A stretch of DNA of 64,000 nucleotides, from assembly GCA_022710975.1 (NCBI GenBank), contig JAKLGA010000011.1, forward strand, positions 78,678-142,677, read 5' to 3'. Numbering within the stretch: the stretch's first letter is position 1; every line of letters starts with the position of its first letter. Below are positions 19,006 to 27,287 of the stretch, piece by piece. Below the pieces are notes generated by a model, which saw only the letters and a program-made list of their open reading frames with translations, searched no databases and was not told where the DNA came from. A program made the position numbers and the translations under genes. This DNA is from Myxococcota bacterium (GTDB lineage Bacteria > Myxococcota > B64-G9).

Positions 19006-19311
19006 ATGCGGCGGGAGAACAAGCGCGCGGAGGCCGTGCGGGCCCTGCGCCGACGGGTGGAGAGCGGGGAGACGACCCTGCGCGAGCTCAAGGGCATCGG
19101 CCTCGAGGAGTTCGAGGCCGGGGTGCGCGCGGGGCGGAAGCTGCTCGGGCGCGGCGAGACGCAGGCCGCGCTCGAGGTGCTGGCCGGGCTGGCGCTGTAC
19201 GATCCCTACCAGCCCAGCGTGTGGCGGGCCATCGAGGAGGCCTTCCGCCAGCGCCGGGAGCCGCGCCCGGCCGAGGTGTTCGGGCGCCTGGCCCGCGCCA
19301 TGGCGGCCTGA
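19006..19311 (+). CDS. SycD/LcrH/SicA-like class II type III secretion chaperone
   Basis: 101 aa. After a basic N-terminus, the stretch from residue 20 on follows the family block by block: ESGETTLRELKGIGLEEFEA, then AGRKLLGRGETQAALEVLAG and LALYDPYQPSVWRAIEEAF. Compare SicA/LcrH (recalled): a TLKDVHGI-type segment, a helical hairpin with 'Y.QGRLDEAE', and CIYDFYNPDYTMGL. The YDPYxPxxW element closing TPR 1 is the most telling. It is shorter than SicA (165 aa) and stops after about one and a half TPRs. These chaperones hold the two translocators and their N-terminal tip partner apart before secretion; here both candidate clients follow directly. GAGGGAGGAG lies before the ATG, 16 nt after the previous stop. 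Confidence 0.75.
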   Translation: MRRENKRAEAVRALRRRVESGETTLRELKGIGLEEFEAGVRAGRKLLGRGETQAALEVLAGLALYDPYQPSVWRAIEEAFRQRREPRPAEVFGRLARAMAA

Positions 19312-19333
19312 GCCGCCGGGGAGGCGGGCGGAC

Positions 19334-19936
19334 ATGCGCATCGAGGGGAGCGGGCCCGCGCCGGCCGGGGCGGGAGAGCGCGGGGAGCAGGCCTTCCGCG
19401 CGCTGCTCGACCGGCTCGCGCGGCAGGACTGCCTGAGCGAGTGCCTGGCGCTGCAGACCGATCTGCGCGCGGCCGAGCACACGCGGCTGCGCTGCGCGGC
19501 CCAGGACCGCCGGGAGGCGCTCCACCGGGCCGAGCGCGCCCTGCGCGAGGCGCGCGAGGAGGAGCAGCGCTTCCAGGACGCGGCCGAGACGAGCGACGGG
19601 ATCGGACTGGCCAACGGGGTGCTGTCCGGGCTGGTCTCGGCCATCTGCTGGTGGGGCGGGCTGCTGCACGGGCTGTCCTACGCGGCCCACCTCGGCCAGG
19701 CCACCTACTGCCGGGAGCGGGCGGCGGAGGCCCAGCGGGAGCAGGTGCGGCAGGCGGCGGCCAAGGATGACAGCAGCCAGCGCGCGCAGGCGCTGCTGCA
19801 GGACATGCAGCCGGCCATGGAGCTCGAGCGGCGCATGCGGGAGCGGCTGCTCGCCCTGGTCGAGGGCGAGCAGCGGTCGCGGCGGACCGCGCTCGAGGCG
19901 GGAGGAGGGGAGCATGCGGGTGGAGCGGACGGGTGA
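19334..19936 (+). CDS. Putative translocator, YopB/IpaB position (coiled coil with central hydrophobic segment)
   Basis: 200 aa, no signal peptide. Gly/Pro-rich start (MRIEGSGPAPAGAGERGEQ), coiled coil about 50-86 (HRAERALREAREEEQRFQDA), one hydrophobic stretch about 89-124 (GLANGVLSGLVSAICWWGG, LLHGLSYAAHLG), then a second long charged helix to the end. That is the coiled coil-membrane-coiled coil layout of type III pore-forming translocators, although YopB/IpaB are much longer (400-580 aa). It directly follows the chaperone gene and overlaps the next gene by 23 nt. It shares layout with the 19914 protein, so the pair may be paralogous. Confidence 0.65.
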   Translation: MRIEGSGPAPAGAGERGEQAFRALLDRLARQDCLSECLALQTDLRAAEHTRLRCAAQDRREALHRAERALREAREEEQRFQDAAETSDGIGLANGVLSGLVSAICWWGGLLHGLSYAAHLGQATYCRERAAEAQREQVRQAAAKDDSSQRAQALLQDMQPAMELERRMRERLLALVEGEQRSRRTALEAGGGEHAGGADG

Positions 19937-20495
19937 GGGGGGGCTCGGGCTGGAGGGCGGCGCGACGGACGTGGAGCGGCTGGAGGGGCTCCTGCAGCAG
20001 GCGGGCGACCCGGCCTCCGCGCTCGAGCTCCTGGCGGTGCGCGAGCACCGCGCGGAGCGCCGCTCGGCCGCGGCCCTGCAGCGCGTCGAGGCCCAGGCCC
20101 GCCAGGCGGCGCTGCGCCAGACGCTGTGCGAGCTGCGCTCGGCCGCGGGCTGGCGCCGGTGGTCGGGCATCGCCGGCATGGCGACGCAGGCGGCGCAGAG
20201 CGCCATCAACGCCGCCGGCGGCGGCGAGAACGGCGGCAGCCAGGAGGCCGGCGCGGCCTCGAGCCTGGTGTCCCTGGCCGGCGGCGCCTGCCAGGTGGCG
20301 CTGAACGGCAAGGCCGACCAGGACGATCGGGCCGCCACCTGGATGCAGGCGGAGAGCGAGCAGCGCCTGGCGGAGCAGCGCTCGGCCGAGGAGTGGCTGC
20401 GCGAGGTCCGCGCGGCCGAGGGCAAGCTGCTCGAGCGCCTGGAGGCCTGCCTGCGAGCCGAGCACGAGGGCCGCATGGCCTGCCTGCGGACGTAG
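19914..20495 (+). CDS. Putative second translocator, YopD/SipC position
   Basis: 193 aa from ATG 19914 (GGAGGAGGGGAGC just upstream); an earlier in-frame codon would sit deep in the previous gene. N-terminus MRVERTGEGGLG echoes that of the previous protein (MRIEGSG), as might be expected if it is the secreted end. Helical section 20-75, two weakly hydrophobic Ala/Gly stretches (WSGIAGMATQAAQSAINAA about 83-101, AGAASSLVSLAGGACQVAL about 112-130), then a charged amphipathic tail with WLREVRAAEGKLLERL. The modest hydrophobicity fits a YopD-like minor translocator better than an ordinary membrane protein. Last gene of the five-gene unit; the M48 protease gene converges 16 nt away. Confidence 0.65.
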   Translation: MRVERTGEGGLGLEGGATDVERLEGLLQQAGDPASALELLAVREHRAERRSAAALQRVEAQARQAALRQTLCELRSAAGWRRWSGIAGMATQAAQSAINAAGGGENGGSQEAGAASSLVSLAGGACQVALNGKADQDDRAATWMQAESEQRLAEQRSAEEWLREVRAAEGKLLERLEACLRAEHEGRMACLRT

Positions 20496-20511
20496 GCCGC
20501 GGTCCCTGGCG

Positions 20512-21819
20512 CTAGCCCCCCGCGGCCGGGGCCGGGCCGGGCAGCGGGACGCGCTCCGGCGAGAAGTCCGCGCCGGCGGCGGTGGCCCAGGCGGCGGCCG
20601 CGCGGATGCGCTCGGCCAGCGTCGGGTGGTGGTGCCAGAACCAGTGCACCAGGGCCGGCGGGGCGATGTCGGCCTGGTTGGTGCGCGCCAGGCGCACCAT
20701 CAGCGAGGCGAAGGCCTCCGGATCGCGGGTGAGCTGGAGGGCCTGGTCATCGGCGGCGGCCTCCTCGCGGCGGTCCAGCCAGGCGGACAGCGGCTGGTTG
20801 GCCAGGAACAGCAGCTGCAGGATCAGCAGGAGCAGCGGCAGCACGGCCGGGTCGGCGCCCGGCCTGAGGCCGAGCCGGCCGAGGCGCGGCGCCCGCCACA
20901 GCACCAGGCGCACCAGCGCCAGGAAGAGCAGGGCCGCCAGGGCCGTGGTCAACCAGGTGCGCAGCGGGTGGGCCTGCAGCTCGTGGCCCACCTCGTGGGC
21001 CACCGCCACGACGATCTCGCGGGGGTGGAAGGTGTGCAGCAGGTTGTCGCCCAGGACCACCCGCCGGGTGGGCCCCTCGCCCATCAGGTAGGCGGTGGCG
21101 TGGCGGCTGCGGGTGGAGGTGTCCACGACCTGCACCTGCTCCAGCTCCAGCCCGGCGCCGCGCACCACCCGGGCGATCTCGCCCTTGAGCGGGCCCTCCT
21201 GCAGCGGGGTGAAGTCGTGGAACACGCGCGCCTCGTACGGCGCCATCAGGTTCCAGACCGCCAGCATGCCCACCACCGCGCCCCACAGCCACAGCCACCA
21301 GGTGCGCGGCAGCCTGCGCGCCAGGCCGAACAGCCCCAGGCCGAGCAGCGCGTAGAAGACCGAGTTCATGGCCAGCGCCAGGCCCACGTCCGCCCAGAAG
21401 CGCCCGGGGCCCATGGTCACCAGCCCGCGCTCGTGGCCCAGCACGTAGGTGTCGAAGTAGCTGAGCGGCACGACCAGCGCGGTCCACACCAGCAGGAAGA
21501 GCACCGGGAACAGGGCGTCCACGATCCACTGGCGGGGCTGATCGCGGCCGGCCAGCCGCTCGGGCACGGCCACGAGCCGGCGCAGCAGGGGCGCCCGCGC
21601 GCCAAGCCGCTGGAGGCCCGGGCGGGTGTACAGCCAGGCGGCCGCCCGCTCGCCCGCCCCGCGCAGCGCCAGGTGCAGCCCGCCCCACAGGACGACCCCC
21701 AGGATGAGCAGCTTGAGGCCCAGCCAGGTCAGCTCCAGCAGGTCGTCCATCCGCCGCTGGGCGGCCCAGTGGGCCAGCTCGGCCACGCTGAAGTAGCGGC
21801 TGGGATCGAACCCCGGCAT
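20512..21819 (-). CDS. Membrane M48 family zinc metalloprotease (Ste24/HtpX-like)
   Basis: 435 aa with about six to seven membrane helices. The zinc site is AHEVGHELQAHP (HExxH at 275-279) and the third-ligand glutamate is in DRREEAAADDQAL (about 352-353). The N-terminal portion (FDTYVLGHERGLV) and PLQEGPLKGEIARV are typical of the Ste24 subgroup, whose C-terminal half contains HPTLAERI as here. Likely inner-membrane quality control of proteins. ATG at 21819 shares one base with the stop of the upstream TPR lipoprotein gene (TGATG), so the two are coupled; the longer in-frame extension upstream is a shadow. Confidence 0.92.
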   Translation of the reverse strand: MPGFDPSRYFSVAELAHWAAQRRMDDLLELTWLGLKLLILGVVLWGGLHLALRGAGERAAAWLYTRPGLQRLGARAPLLRRLVAVPERLAGRDQPRQWIVDALFPVLFLLVWTALVVPLSYFDTYVLGHERGLVTMGPGRFWADVGLALAMNSVFYALLGLGLFGLARRLPRTWWLWLWGAVVGMLAVWNLMAPYEARVFHDFTPLQEGPLKGEIARVVRGAGLELEQVQVVDTSTRSRHATAYLMGEGPTRRVVLGDNLLHTFHPREIVVAVAHEVGHELQAHPLRTWLTTALAALLFLALVRLVLWRAPRLGRLGLRPGADPAVLPLLLLILQLLFLANQPLSAWLDRREEAAADDQALQLTRDPEAFASLMVRLARTNQADIAPPALVHWFWHHHPTLAERIRAAAAWATAAGADFSPERVPLPGPAPAAGG

Positions 21820-22979
21820 CAGCTGTTCCCTGGGCCCTCGGCCGGCGGGGGCGGGGGGGGCTCGGGCAGCGGCTCGAGCTGGGAGAGCACGAGCTGCTCC
21901 ACCCGCTGCATCTCGTCGCGCACCTTGCGGGTCCAGTCGTTGTCGGTCCCGGTCCGCTCGCCGAGCTGGGCGGTCATCTCGAACACCCGCAGCGCCTTGC
22001 GCAGCAGGACCGCGGTGCGCTTGCGCAGCAGATCGCGGTACAGGTCGGCCTCCTCCGGGCTCAGGTCCTCGGGCAGCGGCGCGGCCTCCATGGCCCGGTG
22101 CAGCGCCAGGTAGAGCTGCCCGATGCGGAAGCCGGAGGCCGTGGCCCAGTCGGGGTCGCCGTAGCGCATGCTGCGCAGGTAGGCGTTCTGCGCCTCCAGC
22201 AGGAGCTGGGCCTTGGCCTCGAGGTCGGCCTGGAGCTGCGCCTCGGGCGGGCGCAGGGGCGCCGCCTCGAAGCGCGCGGTGGCCAGCTCGGCCAGGCGGT
22301 GCTCGGCGCGCGCCGCCGGGGCCGGATCGAGGAACTCGTCCCGCTCGTGGGCGCGGAACAGGCGCAGCGCCGTGCGCAGCTCCTGCTCGGCCGCGAGCGT
22401 ATCCCCGCGGGCCAGGTGGTTCTCCCCGAGCAGCACCTGGCCGTCGACGCGATCGGAGACCGGCAGGTCCGCGCGGGCCAGCAGCCGCCCGAGGTCGCTG
22501 ACGGCCTCGGCGTGCCGCCCCAGGGCGGCCAGGCACTCGGCCTCGCGGAACAGGGCGTCCACCCAGTCTTTCGAGCGGGGCAGGCCCTCGGTCACCCGGC
22601 GGTAGCGCGCCAGCGCCTCCTCCAGCCGGCCGAGCGTCTCCAGGCAGCGGCCGGCGTTGAAGGCCGCGGCGGACAGGTAGCGCGAGTCGGAGAACTCGGC
22701 CAGCAGCCGATCGTAGAACCGCAGGGCGGCCTCGCACTGCTGGGCCTCCTGCAGGCGCAGGCCCTCGTGGAACAGCGTGGACGCGTCGAAGTCGGTCAGC
22801 CCCAGCTCCGGATCCGGCGCCAGCCGGATACGCAGCGGCTCCATGACCACCTCGCGGGCGGGCGGGCCCTGGCCGCCGTCCTCGTCCGGGCGCTCCGCGG
22901 CGCGGGGGGTGAGGCAGCCGGCGGCGCCGAGCGCCAGCAGCAGGAGCGGGAGCGGAGGTCGCGGTGGGTGCGTGCGCAT
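21819..22979 (-). CDS. TPR-repeat lipoprotein
   Basis: 386 aa. Signal ends LLLALGAAGC (lipobox, Cys22), then a 40-residue linker and a run of tetratricopeptide-like helices: FHEGLRLQEAQQCEAALRFY, AAFNAGRCLETLGRLEEALA, LFREAECLAALGRHAEAV and VLLGENHLARGDTLAAEQEL. The C-terminus is a long helical segment ending in a Pro/Glu-rich tail. TPR lipoproteins of this type serve as scaffolds in envelope complexes in myxobacteria. The partner is unknown; coupling to the M48 protease suggests a substrate adaptor, which is inference. The ATG at 22979 has no strong ribosome site. Confidence 0.85.
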   Translation of the reverse strand: MRTHPPRPPLPLLLLALGAAGCLTPRAAERPDEDGGQGPPAREVVMEPLRIRLAPDPELGLTDFDASTLFHEGLRLQEAQQCEAALRFYDRLLAEFSDSRYLSAAAFNAGRCLETLGRLEEALARYRRVTEGLPRSKDWVDALFREAECLAALGRHAEAVSDLGRLLARADLPVSDRVDGQVLLGENHLARGDTLAAEQELRTALRLFRAHERDEFLDPAPAARAEHRLAELATARFEAAPLRPPEAQLQADLEAKAQLLLEAQNAYLRSMRYGDPDWATASGFRIGQLYLALHRAMEAAPLPEDLSPEEADLYRDLLRKRTAVLLRKALRVFEMTAQLGERTGTDNDWTRKVRDEMQRVEQLVLSQLEPLPEPPPPPPAEGPGNS

Positions 22980-23058
22980 GACTCCCCGGACAACCGGGCG
23001 GGCCGCGGGGTTCTCCAGCCGTCCGGGTCTGGAGGAGTTTCACACGCCTGGCGCGGAG

Positions 23059-23088
23059 TTGGCAAGGCGCGCGGCGCCCTGCTAGCAT
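23059..23088 (+). promoter_or_regulatory. Promoter of the HEAT-repeat lipoprotein gene
   Basis: TTGGCA (23059-23064), 15 nt, then extended -10 TGCTAGCAT (23080-23088). The start site would fall about 2 nt before the ATG at 23097, implying a leaderless or near-leaderless message. Confidence 0.5.
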
Positions 23089-23096
23089 GGGTGCCC

Positions 23097-24587
23097 ATGG
23101 GAACCGGGAACCGGATGCGCTGCGGTCTGCTGGTGCTCGCGCTGGGGCTGGCCGGCTGTCCGGAGGAGGAGGCCCCGCGCGGGCCCACCCCGCTGGTCGC
23201 GCCTGGCGCCCGGGACGAGGCCCGGCTGGCGCTGCGCCAGGCGCTGGAGGACCTCCGCGCGCCCGCGGCCGGCCCGGCGCGGGATCTGGAGCCGGCCCTG
23301 GCCGCCCTGGAGGCGGCGCCCGCCGAGCTGCTGGCAGGCGCCCGCGCGTTCGAGGCGGCCGGGCTCCTGGAGGCGGCCGTGGCCGCCGAGCGGCTGCCCC
23401 TGGCGCGCGTGGAGGGGGTGCTCGTCCGGCTGGGCCCGGCGGGCCTGGCGGTCCTGGCCCAGGGGCTCCGCTCGCCCGAGGCCGAGGCCCGCGGCCGCGT
23501 GGCCGGACGGCTGGCCGCCGCGGGGGCCGAGGGGCTGCGGTTGCTCCTGGCGGCGCTGGCCGAGGGGGACGGGGCCGACGCGGCCCTGCTCGCCCCCACC
23601 CGGGAGGCGCTCGGCCGGCTCGCCCGGGCGGGCCAGGTGCGCGAGCGCTTGCAGGCGGTGGAGCTGCTGCCGCACCTGGCCTCGGGCCCCGCGCAGGACG
23701 AGGCCCTGGCGGCCCTGGTGGGCCTGCTGGCCGACCCCGCGCCCGAGGTGCGCCTGTCCGCGCTGGAGGCGCTGTGCGCCCTGGGGCCGAGGGCGGCCGC
23801 CCAGGCCGGGCCGGCGGTGGCACTGCTGCGCGACGCGGATGAGGGGGTGCGCCAGGTGGCGGCCGACGCGCTGGGGCGGCTCGGTCCGCCCGCGGTGCCC
23901 CCCCTGGCCGCCTTGCTGACCGACCCGGCGGAGGAGCTGCGCGTGGCGGCCGCGGGGGTGCTCGGACGGCTGGGCACCCCGGCCATCGATGCGCTGCTCG
24001 CCCACCGCGACGCCTCGCCGCGCGTGCGCGTGGCGGTCCTGCAGGCGCTGGCGCCGCTGCCCGATCCGCGGGCTCTCGAGGCGCTCCGGGCGGGCCTGGC
24101 GGATCCCGAGCCCCGCGTGCGGCAAGAGACCCTGCGCGCGCTGGCCGGCCGGGAGGCCGATCCGCGCACGGTGGAGCTCCTGGGACAGGCGCTGACGGAG
24201 CGCGAGCCCCTGCTGCTGCGCTCCGCCCTGGAGAGCATCGATCGGCTCGGCACGCGCGCCCGGCCGGCCGCGGCGGCGCTGGTGCGCCTGGCCCGGGAGG
24301 GTCCGCCCGAGGTCCAGCTCGAGGCGGTCCGGGTGCTCACCCGGGTGTCGAGCGAGCCGCGCGAGCTGGTGGAGCAGCTCGGCGAGCTGCTCGCCGCCCC
24401 GGCCCCCGGGGTGCGGCGCCTCGCGCTGGAGCAGCTCCGGGCCATCGGGCCCGGCGCCCTGGGCCTGCAGCGCGACCGGCTCAGGCAGCTGGCCACCAAG
24501 GATCCCGACCCCGGCGTGCGCCAGGCGGCCGGAGCCGCCCTGGACGCGCTCGGCGGCGCGGCCCCCCCCGGCCAGGGCTTCGGCTGA
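23097..24587 (+). CDS. HEAT/PBS-repeat lipoprotein
   Basis: 496 aa. Lipoprotein signal LLVLALGLAGC (Cys21), then almost entirely HEAT-like alpha-helical repeats of about 30-32 residues, for example LAALVGLLADPAPEVRLSAL, VALLRDADEGVRQVAADALG, LAALLTDPAEELRVAAAGVL and LRAGLADPEPRVRQETLRAL. Such solenoids bind proteins; nothing shows a catalytic role. ATG at 23097 was chosen because the promoter lies immediately upstream; an internal ATG at 23115 would also keep the signal peptide. Single-gene unit ending at a GC hairpin. Confidence 0.85.
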   Translation: MGTGNRMRCGLLVLALGLAGCPEEEAPRGPTPLVAPGARDEARLALRQALEDLRAPAAGPARDLEPALAALEAAPAELLAGARAFEAAGLLEAAVAAERLPLARVEGVLVRLGPAGLAVLAQGLRSPEAEARGRVAGRLAAAGAEGLRLLLAALAEGDGADAALLAPTREALGRLARAGQVRERLQAVELLPHLASGPAQDEALAALVGLLADPAPEVRLSALEALCALGPRAAAQAGPAVALLRDADEGVRQVAADALGRLGPPAVPPLAALLTDPAEELRVAAAGVLGRLGTPAIDALLAHRDASPRVRVAVLQALAPLPDPRALEALRAGLADPEPRVRQETLRALAGREADPRTVELLGQALTEREPLLLRSALESIDRLGTRARPAAAALVRLAREGPPEVQLEAVRVLTRVSSEPRELVEQLGELLAAPAPGVRRLALEQLRAIGPGALGLQRDRLRQLATKDPDPGVRQAAGAALDALGGAAPPGQGFG

Positions 24588-24595
24588 GGGAACAA

Positions 24596-24627
24596 GCCGG
24601 CCCCGCGGTCCGCGGGGCGCGCGCCGG
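24596..24627. terminator. GC hairpin between convergent genes
   Basis: CCCCGCG-GTC-CGCGGGG (24601-24617), flanked by outer complementary GCCGG/CCGGC. It lies between the HEAT lipoprotein gene and the convergent yjbQ gene. No T-tract. Confidence 0.4.
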
Positions 24628-24688
24628 CTCCGGCTCCAGCTCCGGCGGACAGGCCGGCCCCGACCTGCGGCGGGAAGTAGCGCCGCGC

Positions 24689-25084
24689 CTACGCGCCGAC
24701 CACCTGCACGTGGAACCGCCGGCGGCGCGGGCCGTCGAACTCGCAGAAGAAGACCGACTGCCAGGTGCCCAGCACGGGCTCCCCGTCCGCCACGATGAGC
24801 TGGACCGAGCAGCCCACCAGGCTCGCCTTGACGTGGGCGGCGGAGTTGCCCTCGGCGTGCCGGTAGGCCGCGCGCCAGGGCACGACGCGCTCGAGCGCCT
24901 CCAGCATGTCGCTCGGCACGTCGGGATCGGCGTTCTCGTTGACCGTCAGCGCGGCCGTGGTGTGCGGGCAGTGCACCAGGCACACGCCCGCGCGCACGCC
25001 GCTCTGGCGGACGGCGGCGCGCACCTGGGGCGTGATGTCCAGCAGGGCGTCGTGCGCCGGCGTGGACAGCTCGTGGGTGATCAT
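24689..25084 (-). CDS. yjbQ: YjbQ/UPF0047 family protein
   Basis: 131 aa, family length about 135-140. Signature sequences: GVCLVHCPHTTAALTVNENADPD is split by Thr/His residues conserved in the family; HAEGNSAAHVKASLVG and LGTWQSVFFCEFDGPR also match. The conserved His/Glu set forms a metal-like pocket; weak thiamin-phosphate synthase activity has been reported for relatives, but the in-vivo role is unknown. The ATG at 25084 overlaps the stop of the ArsA-like gene (ATGA), so it is third in the order ArsA2-ArsA1-yjbQ. Confidence 0.93.
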   Translation of the reverse strand: MITHELSTPAHDALLDITPQVRAAVRQSGVRAGVCLVHCPHTTAALTVNENADPDVPSDMLEALERVVPWRAAYRHAEGNSAAHVKASLVGCSVQLIVADGEPVLGTWQSVFFCEFDGPRRRRFHVQVVGA

Positions 25085-26241
25085 CGGAAGCCTCCGCTGG
25101 GCGGCTCGAAGAGCCGTCGCCGGAGCTGCTCGAGCCAGGCCAGGTCGCACACCTCCTGGCCCAGGTGGGGGACCGGGACCAGGTCGCAGCAGTGGTCGAG
25201 CAGCTCGCGCAGGACCTCGAGCTGGGCGAAGTCCCGGCGGTGCATGACGCGGAGCAGCTCCTGGGAGCGCTCGGCCGCCAGCAGCGTCGCGGGGGCCGCC
25301 GCCAGCCCCTCGGCCTGGAGGGCCCGCCCGGCCCTGGCGCTCCAGCCCTCGGGCGGCGGCTCACCCGGGTCGGGGGTCATGCGGTTGACCACGACCGTGC
25401 CCGGGCGCACCTCCCAGCTCTGCAGGCGGCGGTAGAGGTAGCGCGACTCCTGCGCCAGGTTGGGATCGGCCGCGGTGACCAGCACGAAGGCGGTCACCTC
25501 CGAGCGCAGGGTGGCCTTCATGGCCGCGGCCCGCGCGCGGAAGCCCTCCAGCAGCTCGCTGAACAGGTCGACGAAGCTGGCCAGCTCGCGCAGGAAGTCC
25601 AGGCCGGTGAAGCGCGACAGGGTGCGCACCGCGTAGCCGCCCGAGAAGTTGAGCACGCGCAGCCCGAGCTTGCCGCCGAGCAGCGCGGGCCGCAGCAGCC
25701 AGCGGTAGCCGTCCTGGTCCAGCACGTCCAGGATGCGGTCGGGGGCCTGCAGGAAGTCCACCCCGGCCACGGTGGGCGGGGTGTCGAGCACGATCAGCTC
25801 GTAGCCGCCCCGCACGTGGAGGTGGTGCAGCTCCTCCAGCGCGGCGTACTCCCGGGCCCCGGCCAGATCGGCCTGCATGCGGCGGAAGAACGGGTGGCCG
25901 AGCATGCGCCCCCGCCGCTCCACGTCGGGCACCAGCCGCTCGATGGTGCGCTGCCAGGCCAGGCCGGTGTCCAGCATGCCCACGCCGAGCGGCGCGCGGG
26001 CCGGGGTGCCGGCCGCCTGCAGCGCCGCCACGGGCAATTCCTTGATCTCGCCCGGCGGCAGCCCCGGCAGGCCCAGCGCGTCGGCCAGCCGGAGCGCCGG
26101 ATCGATGGTCAGCACCAGCGCGCGCCGTCCCTGGCAGGCGGCCTGCAGGCCGAGCGCCGCGGCCGTGGTGGTCTTGCCCACCCCGCCCGGACCGACGGTC
26201 ACCACGATGCGCCGCTCGCGGATGAGGGCCGCGAGGCTCAT
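25081..26241 (-). CDS. ArsA family ATPase, variant P-loop lacking the signature lysine
   Basis: 386 aa, one ArsA/Get3 domain. P-loop VTVGPGGVGKTTTAAALG has Pro where the family normally has the signature lysine of the deviant Walker A (KGGxGK). Switch region LVLTIDPALRLADAL and Walker-B-like YELIVLDTPPTVAGVDFL are intact. The metal-binding Cys triad of true arsenite pumps is absent and there is no arsB, so an arsenic role is unlikely; Get3-like targeting or another cargo role is possible. Its ATG overlaps the stop of the second ArsA-type gene, and the two presumably act together. Confidence 0.88.
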   Translation of the reverse strand: MSLAALIRERRIVVTVGPGGVGKTTTAAALGLQAACQGRRALVLTIDPALRLADALGLPGLPPGEIKELPVAALQAAGTPARAPLGVGMLDTGLAWQRTIERLVPDVERRGRMLGHPFFRRMQADLAGAREYAALEELHHLHVRGGYELIVLDTPPTVAGVDFLQAPDRILDVLDQDGYRWLLRPALLGGKLGLRVLNFSGGYAVRTLSRFTGLDFLRELASFVDLFSELLEGFRARAAAMKATLRSEVTAFVLVTAADPNLAQESRYLYRRLQSWEVRPGTVVVNRMTPDPGEPPPEGWSARAGRALQAEGLAAAPATLLAAERSQELLRVMHRRDFAQLEVLRELLDHCCDLVPVPHLGQEVCDLAWLEQLRRRLFEPPSGGFR

Positions 26242-27176
26242 GGCGCCCCCCGCAGGGCGGCGCCGAGCCGCGCGGCCAGCTCGGCCACGCCGGCCGGGCC
26301 GAAGGGCCCCTCCAGCAGCTCGGGCAGCTCGAGCACTGGCAGGTCGAGGCCGGCCCGCAGGCGGTCGGCGTGGGCCCGCTGGATGGCCAGCCGGCGGCGG
26401 TAGGCGCGGGCCGCGGACAGGAGATCGTGGGCCGCGAGCTGCGCCGGCAGCCGCGCGAGCACCTCGTCGGCGCCCGCGGGGAACGGGTCGGGCAGCACGC
26501 GGTTCAGCAGCGCGCCGCCCTGGGGGAAGCCGCCGCGCCGCAGCCGGTGGTGGAGATCGATGGCCTCGTTGACCGGCAGCTCCTCGGGCACGGCCACCAG
26601 CAGCACCGCGGTCGCCGCCGGATCGGTCAGCAGGCGCTGGATCCACTCGGCCCCCTCCCGCAGCGCGCCCAGCGGGGCGGTCTCCACCACCGCCTGGGGG
26701 GCCTCGAGCAGCATCGCCCCGGGGCCGGTCGAGGGGGCGTCCAGGATGGCGAGATCGCTGCCCGACTCGTCCAGCAGGGCGCGCAGGTGGCCGAGCACGA
26801 GGATCTCCGCCAGGCTGGGCACCGCCCGCAGGAAGGCCTGCACCATGCGCTGCTCGAACACGGCGCGGTAGACCATGCGCAGCTTCAGCAGCCGCATGGC
26901 GTAGATCTCCAGGGCCGCCTCGGGCCTCAGGTTGAGCCAGCCGAGCTGCGGGGCGAGCTCGAGGGGGCCGTCGCCCTCGGCCGGGACCCCCAGCAGCGCG
27001 GGCAGCCGGCGGGGCGCGCGCACCTCGGCCAGCAGCACGCGCTTGCCCTGCGCGCGAGCCGCCAGGCCGAGCGCCGCGCTGAGCGCGCTCTTGCCCACGC
27101 CGCCCTTGCCGGTCAGCACCAGCAGCCGCCGTTGCAGGAGCGCGCGGAGATCGGTCGTGGGGGGGGAGGCAGGCAC
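26238..27176 (-). CDS. ArsA family ATPase, canonical P-loop
   Basis: 312 aa. P-loop VLTGKGGVGKSALSAALG keeps the signature lysine; LLAEVRAPRRLPALLG and LAILDAPSTGPGAMLL correspond to the switch regions. It lacks arsenite-binding cysteines. GTG start at 27176 with no clear ribosome site; the upstream 111 nt separate it from the divergent parA-like gene. Pairs of adjacent, non-fused ArsA proteins are common in myxobacteria and the two subunits may form a heterodimer in which only this one has the signature lysine. Confidence 0.88.
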   Translation of the reverse strand: MPASPPTTDLRALLQRRLLVLTGKGGVGKSALSAALGLAARAQGKRVLLAEVRAPRRLPALLGVPAEGDGPLELAPQLGWLNLRPEAALEIYAMRLLKLRMVYRAVFEQRMVQAFLRAVPSLAEILVLGHLRALLDESGSDLAILDAPSTGPGAMLLEAPQAVVETAPLGALREGAEWIQRLLTDPAATAVLLVAVPEELPVNEAIDLHHRLRRGGFPQGGALLNRVLPDPFPAGADEVLARLPAQLAAHDLLSAARAYRRRLAIQRAHADRLRAGLDLPVLELPELLEGPFGPAGVAELAARLGAALRGAP

Positions 27177-27287
27177 GGCGCTACTCTACCCAGGCGCCCC
27201 CTGCCCCGCAAGGCGTGGCTGGCGGGACGCGGCGCGGTTGATCTGGGCTGGCCGCCTGGGGGATGATCGCCCCGGGAGGGCGTGAGC

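Noticed and set aside
20512-23823. Apparent 1103-aa fusion of a proline-rich protein and an M48 protease
   Set aside because: The N-terminal 650 residues are antisense or out-of-frame to the HEAT and TPR lipoprotein genes; the protease has its own ATG at 21819 overlapping the TPR gene stop.
25081-27176. Arsenic resistance operon
   Set aside because: The ArsA-type ATPases lack arsenite-binding cysteines and there is no arsB, arsC or arsR.
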